Shown here piece after piece: positions 46,909 through 49,109 of a DNA stretch of 49,109 nt (position 1 is the first letter of the stretch; every line of letters starts with the position of its first letter). The translations under genes and the position numbers were made by a program. Below the pieces are notes generated by a model. The model was not told where the DNA came from and ran no database searches. It saw only the letters and a list, made by a program, of their open reading frames with translations. Source of the DNA: an uncultured Saprospiraceae bacterium (GTDB lineage Bacteria; Bacteroidota; Bacteroidia; Chitinophagales; Saprospiraceae); the NCBI GenBank assembly GCA_937928405.1, contig CALFWZ010000088.1, forward strand, positions 1 to 49,109, given 5' to 3'.

Positions 46909-47346
46909 ATGATACAAAGAATTCAATCTATATTTTTATTGCTGGCTTCAGCCTGTGCATTTTCGCTATTTGCTTTTCCTTTTGCGACAGCTCCATTAAA
47001 TCAATCTACGGTTTTTGCGGATGGCCTTTATAATCTGCAAGACAATATGGGATTATTAGTTCTTTTTTGTTTAGCGGGATTACTGACTTTCATTGGAATA
47101 TTTTTATTCCGGAATCGGAAAACTCAATTATTGGTCAATCGTATCGCCATCACGGCTAATATTATTGGACTAGTCCTAGCAATCGTTTTATTTATGAATG
47201 ACAGTCAAAATATGGCTCAAAATGTAAATCCAGACGATGGGATTGGCGCCTATCTTCCTTTTGTTTTTTTAGTCTTTGCTTTTTTAGCAAACCATTTTAT
47301 TAACAAGGATGAGAAATTGGTTCAATCAATGGATCGGTTGCGTTAA
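46909..47346 (+). CDS. DUF4293 membrane protein
   Basis: The 145-residue protein begins MIQRIQSIFLLLASACAFSL, the typical opening of DUF4293, a Bacteroidota-specific inner-membrane family. It has four hydrophobic segments at about 7-27, 43-63, 77-97 and 110-129, with a short basic RNRKTQLLVNR loop and a charged C-terminus. Length is typical. Function of the family is unknown. It is convergent with the exbD genes and shares their terminator. Confidence 0.9.
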   Translation: MIQRIQSIFLLLASACAFSLFAFPFATAPLNQSTVFADGLYNLQDNMGLLVLFCLAGLLTFIGIFLFRNRKTQLLVNRIAITANIIGLVLAIVLFMNDSQNMAQNVNPDDGIGAYLPFVFLVFAFLANHFINKDEKLVQSMDRLR

Positions 47347-47362
47347 TTCGTAATTCGAAAAT

Positions 47363-47406
47363 AAAAAAAATCCCGAAAAGAGCATTTCACTTTCTTCGGG
47401 ATTTTT
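47363..47406. terminator. Bidirectional terminator
   Basis: AAAATCCCGAA (47367-47377) and TTCGGGATTTT (47395-47405) pair perfectly around a 17-nt loop, with A- and T-runs outside. It lies between the convergent DUF4293 and exbD genes. Confidence 0.85.
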
Positions 47407-47429
47407 AAATATAAACCAATCAATAAAAA

Positions 47430-47897
47430 TTATTCGTTTTTAGGTTTAGCAGAATAATTTACTTTTAGTTGATTAGATTTGCGTAATTGCGTTTTGATGT
47501 CCTGAACGATACCCATCGTTACATCTCCATCTACCTTGAGGGAAGAAGTAATTCGGGCTCGTTTGTTCTCTGCTACTTTGATTTTGTGTTTTTCTAAAAA
47601 CAATGGAATATCATCAACGGTAGCAAACTTATCTCCGAGTTGTAGTCGAGGACTAGTACCATATTGTTCTTTGTACTGATCTGTTGGTCGACCAATATAA
47701 AGATAATTAACTAGTGATTTCTCTTCTAGCTTGGTCAACTCACTAGCTTGTGGCGTATTCACCTTCACCATCAAGGAAGAATCTCTAAGAACTGTTACCA
47801 CCATAAAGAAGAATAACAACATAAAGATGATATCCGGCAATGAAGCAGTGGAAATAGCAGGAGTTGACTTACCTCTTTTCTTACTAAATTTAGACAT
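47430..47897 (-). CDS. exbD: ExbD/TolR-family biopolymer transporter, second copy
   Basis: The 155-residue protein has a short basic N-terminus, one membrane segment with the family's key Asp (SLPDIIFMLLFFFMVVTVL, Asp22), and a periplasmic domain ending NQLKVNYSAKP. With ExbB it converts the proton gradient into energy for outer-membrane transport through TonB. It differs clearly from the neighbouring exbD; it has a long insertion-like region (YIGRPTDQYKEQYGTSPRLQ). It is the last gene of the cluster, 32 bp after the other exbD. Confidence 0.92.
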   Translation of the reverse strand: MSKFSKKRGKSTPAISTASLPDIIFMLLFFFMVVTVLRDSSLMVKVNTPQASELTKLEEKSLVNYLYIGRPTDQYKEQYGTSPRLQLGDKFATVDDIPLFLEKHKIKVAENKRARITSSLKVDGDVTMGIVQDIKTQLRKSNQLKVNYSAKPKNE

Positions 47898-47929
47898 AAA
47901 AAATTAATTTAAAAATTAATAAAGGCGAT

Positions 47930-48487
47930 TTACTTTTCTTCTCCAAAGGACGTAGGTTCGGCTTCAGATAATACAAAAGGAATCTTTCCTTTGATGGCTT
48001 TTTTCTGTTCTCTAGGCATTTTATCGCTGTACTCTGTTCCGTATTTGCTTTGTGCTTCTTCGTCCCAGAGTTCATTATAAGCAGCCTTTAGTTCATTGTA
48101 AACTTCCAGGTACGTTTCGTAATTCGTTCCCCGGTCATTTTTCAAAGAAATAATTGCCTTAGTTGGTTTTTCAGCCAAATCTTCCTGGCCTCGAGGGTTC
48201 ATAATGAACTCCTTGGCGCGGTCTTTCAGCTGTTCAATATTAGCAGGTTCATCTCTTACGAGCAATTGATTTTGTGCATTTACCAATACTGAGAATACGT
48301 TACGTGTTTTCAGTTTAGTGGCATCCACTTCTTCTTCAGACCAAGGCGGCAACTTTACAGTGATACCTTTATCTTGAACGATGGTCGTCGTTACTAGGAA
48401 GAAAATCAGGAGCAAGAAGGCGATGTCCGCCATCGAACCGGCATTGATTTCATTCGTCAACCGATCCTTACTACTTTTCTTTGCCAT
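47930..48487 (-). CDS. exbD: ExbD/TolR-family biopolymer transporter, first copy
   Basis: The 185-residue protein has the membrane segment MADIAFLLLIFFLVTTTIV with proton-channel Asp21 after a polar leader (KKSSKDRLTNEINAGS). Its periplasmic domain is longer than usual, with a Glu/Lys-rich C-terminal part (YNELWDEEAQSKYGTEYSDK). Two different ExbD proteins in tandem are usual in Bacteroidota and form a TonB-type energiser with ExbB. It starts 6 bp after the unknown four-helix membrane protein gene. Confidence 0.93.
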   Translation of the reverse strand: MAKKSSKDRLTNEINAGSMADIAFLLLIFFLVTTTIVQDKGITVKLPPWSEEEVDATKLKTRNVFSVLVNAQNQLLVRDEPANIEQLKDRAKEFIMNPRGQEDLAEKPTKAIISLKNDRGTNYETYLEVYNELKAAYNELWDEEAQSKYGTEYSDKMPREQKKAIKGKIPFVLSEAEPTSFGEEK

Positions 48488-48493
48488 GTTGAT

Positions 48494-48964
48494 TTATTTA
48501 AGGAAGTTACGAATTTCCGAAAGTACGAAAGTGACAACGGCAACTCCAATCATGAACAAACAAGTCCAGATAGCTCCCGTGATAAATTTGCTAGCTCCGT
48601 CTGTTACTTCGAATTCCTTAAGAATTGGATCCCAGAAAGGGCCGGATTCTATGGTGGCAGTGCTGTAAGCAATCCCAAAGATAGCCAGCAGAACTCCGAA
48701 ACCAATAAGCACTTTCATGGAGCCTTTCAGGTCAGAAAATACCTGAAAAATACCAAAACCGAGCATGGCCAGAAAACAGATGACGGTAAGAAATGCCACG
48801 GCATAAATTCCGAGGTCAAATATTCCTGTTTCATACTGTCCTTCTTTCGAAAGGCCGTTGAACGTATCTAATCCAGAAAATACGGAACCAAGGAATGCGA
48901 TGGTGATGAGTAATCCCAACCCAAAGGCAAACATTTGGCCGTTTTTTGTGAGTGTTTTATACAT
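48494..48964 (-). CDS. Four-helix membrane protein of the exb cluster
   Basis: The 156-residue protein has about four hydrophobic segments (about 12-30, 47-71, 84-104 and 127-150), with a short periplasmic or cytoplasmic loop carrying TIESGPFWDPILKEF. I know no named function, but a protein of this kind is regularly found between exbB and exbD in Bacteroidota. Its tight spacing (6 bp before exbD, 28 bp after exbB) suggests it belongs to the proton-channel complex. That is inference from context. Confidence 0.8.
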   Translation of the reverse strand: MYKTLTKNGQMFAFGLGLLITIAFLGSVFSGLDTFNGLSKEGQYETGIFDLGIYAVAFLTVICFLAMLGFGIFQVFSDLKGSMKVLIGFGVLLAIFGIAYSTATIESGPFWDPILKEFEVTDGASKFITGAIWTCLFMIGVAVVTFVLSEIRNFLK

Positions 48965-48992
48965 AATAAAATTGTATTAAGGTTAGGAACGA

Positions 48993-49109
48993 TTATTTAA
49001 ATACATTGTTGGTAGCCATAATGTCTACTAATGCTACGGAAGCATCTTCCATTTTATTAACGATACTGTCAATTTTGGAAACGATGTAATTGTAAAAAAT
49101 CTGTAGGAT
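48993..49109 (-). CDS. exbB: MotA/TolQ/ExbB proton channel protein, C-terminal end only
   Basis: The last 38 codons and the stop at 48993-48995 are present; the rest lies beyond the window. The tail (ILQIFYNYIVSKIDSIVNKM, ending MATNNVFK) matches the cytoplasmic C-terminus of Bacteroidota ExbB, and the location before the exbD genes supports this. The call rests on this short segment and on context. Confidence 0.75.
   Translation of the reverse strand: MLQIFYNYIVSKIDSIVNKMEDASVALVDIMATNNVFK

Noticed and set aside
47890..48075. 61-codon minus-strand open frame
   Set aside because: Frame shadow of exbD with Lys-rich, incoherent sequence.

Overview
The window looks like a chromosomal segment of a Bacteroidota bacterium, probably from the Saprospiria (Lewinella-like). 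Seen in the sequence: low-to-moderate GC; start codons without Shine-Dalgarno sequences; several promoters of the Bacteroidota type (TAnnTTTG at -7); C-terminal type IX secretion (T9SS) sorting domains on two exported proteins; and family markers such as a DUF4293 protein, a BatE-like TPR/SH3 protein, an OstA-like protein and an ExbB-X-ExbD-ExbD cluster. The genus is inference.

Layout. 1-8891 (minus) is the 5' part of a giant secreted adhesin-like gene: signal peptide, about 1,900 residues of Cys-containing exported sequence, then nine SdrD-B-like repeats, cut by the window edge. 8892-9522 is an AT-rich gap with a terminator. 9523-14558 (minus) is a tight four-gene run: M20 amidohydrolase, Gfo/Idh/MocA oxidoreductase, PhoD-like phosphatase, CotH/T9SS protein. 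A bile acid:Na+ symporter-family gene is divergent from it. 15875-20233 holds a DUF937-OmpA envelope protein, a small anchored protein, a phosphopantetheinyl transferase, a seven-blade WD40 protein and dCTP deaminase. 20402-25498 holds a UvrD/AddA-like helicase and two SPOR-domain proteins. 25581-27855 (minus) holds a CHAP lipoprotein, a DUF1080 protein, a Nudix hydrolase and tRNA-Leu(GAG). 28470-29993 (minus) is an MlaF-MlaE lipid transporter pair, with a divergent SDR. 30938-35600 (minus) holds an FG-GAP propeller protein and a 996-residue barrel-plus-repeats protein. 36179-39073 is a secreted animal-type haem peroxidase with dockerin-like, cohesin-like and T9SS domains. 39187-42367 holds a FadH-like reductase, L21 and an unusually long L27. 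42497-46713 (minus) holds a small unknown protein, a BatE-like protein, an OstA-like protein and an FAD oxidoreductase. 46909-49109 holds a DUF4293 protein and the Exb cluster.

The common theme is cell-envelope building and surface display: T9SS cargo, OmpA and SPOR peptidoglycan binders, Mla lipid transport, an LptA/OstA-like protein and proton-motive Exb components. Housekeeping genes (rplU-rpmA, dcd, tRNA-Leu) lie between them. No phage, integrase, transposase or CRISPR array was seen. I found no convincing new multi-gene system. The most unusual items are the helix-hairpin-helix domain on ribosomal protein L27, the recent three-domain duplication in the giant adhesin, the haem peroxidase carrying both cohesin-like and dockerin-like parts, the apparently degenerate nuclease tail of the AddA-like helicase, and a small dispersed hairpin repeat.
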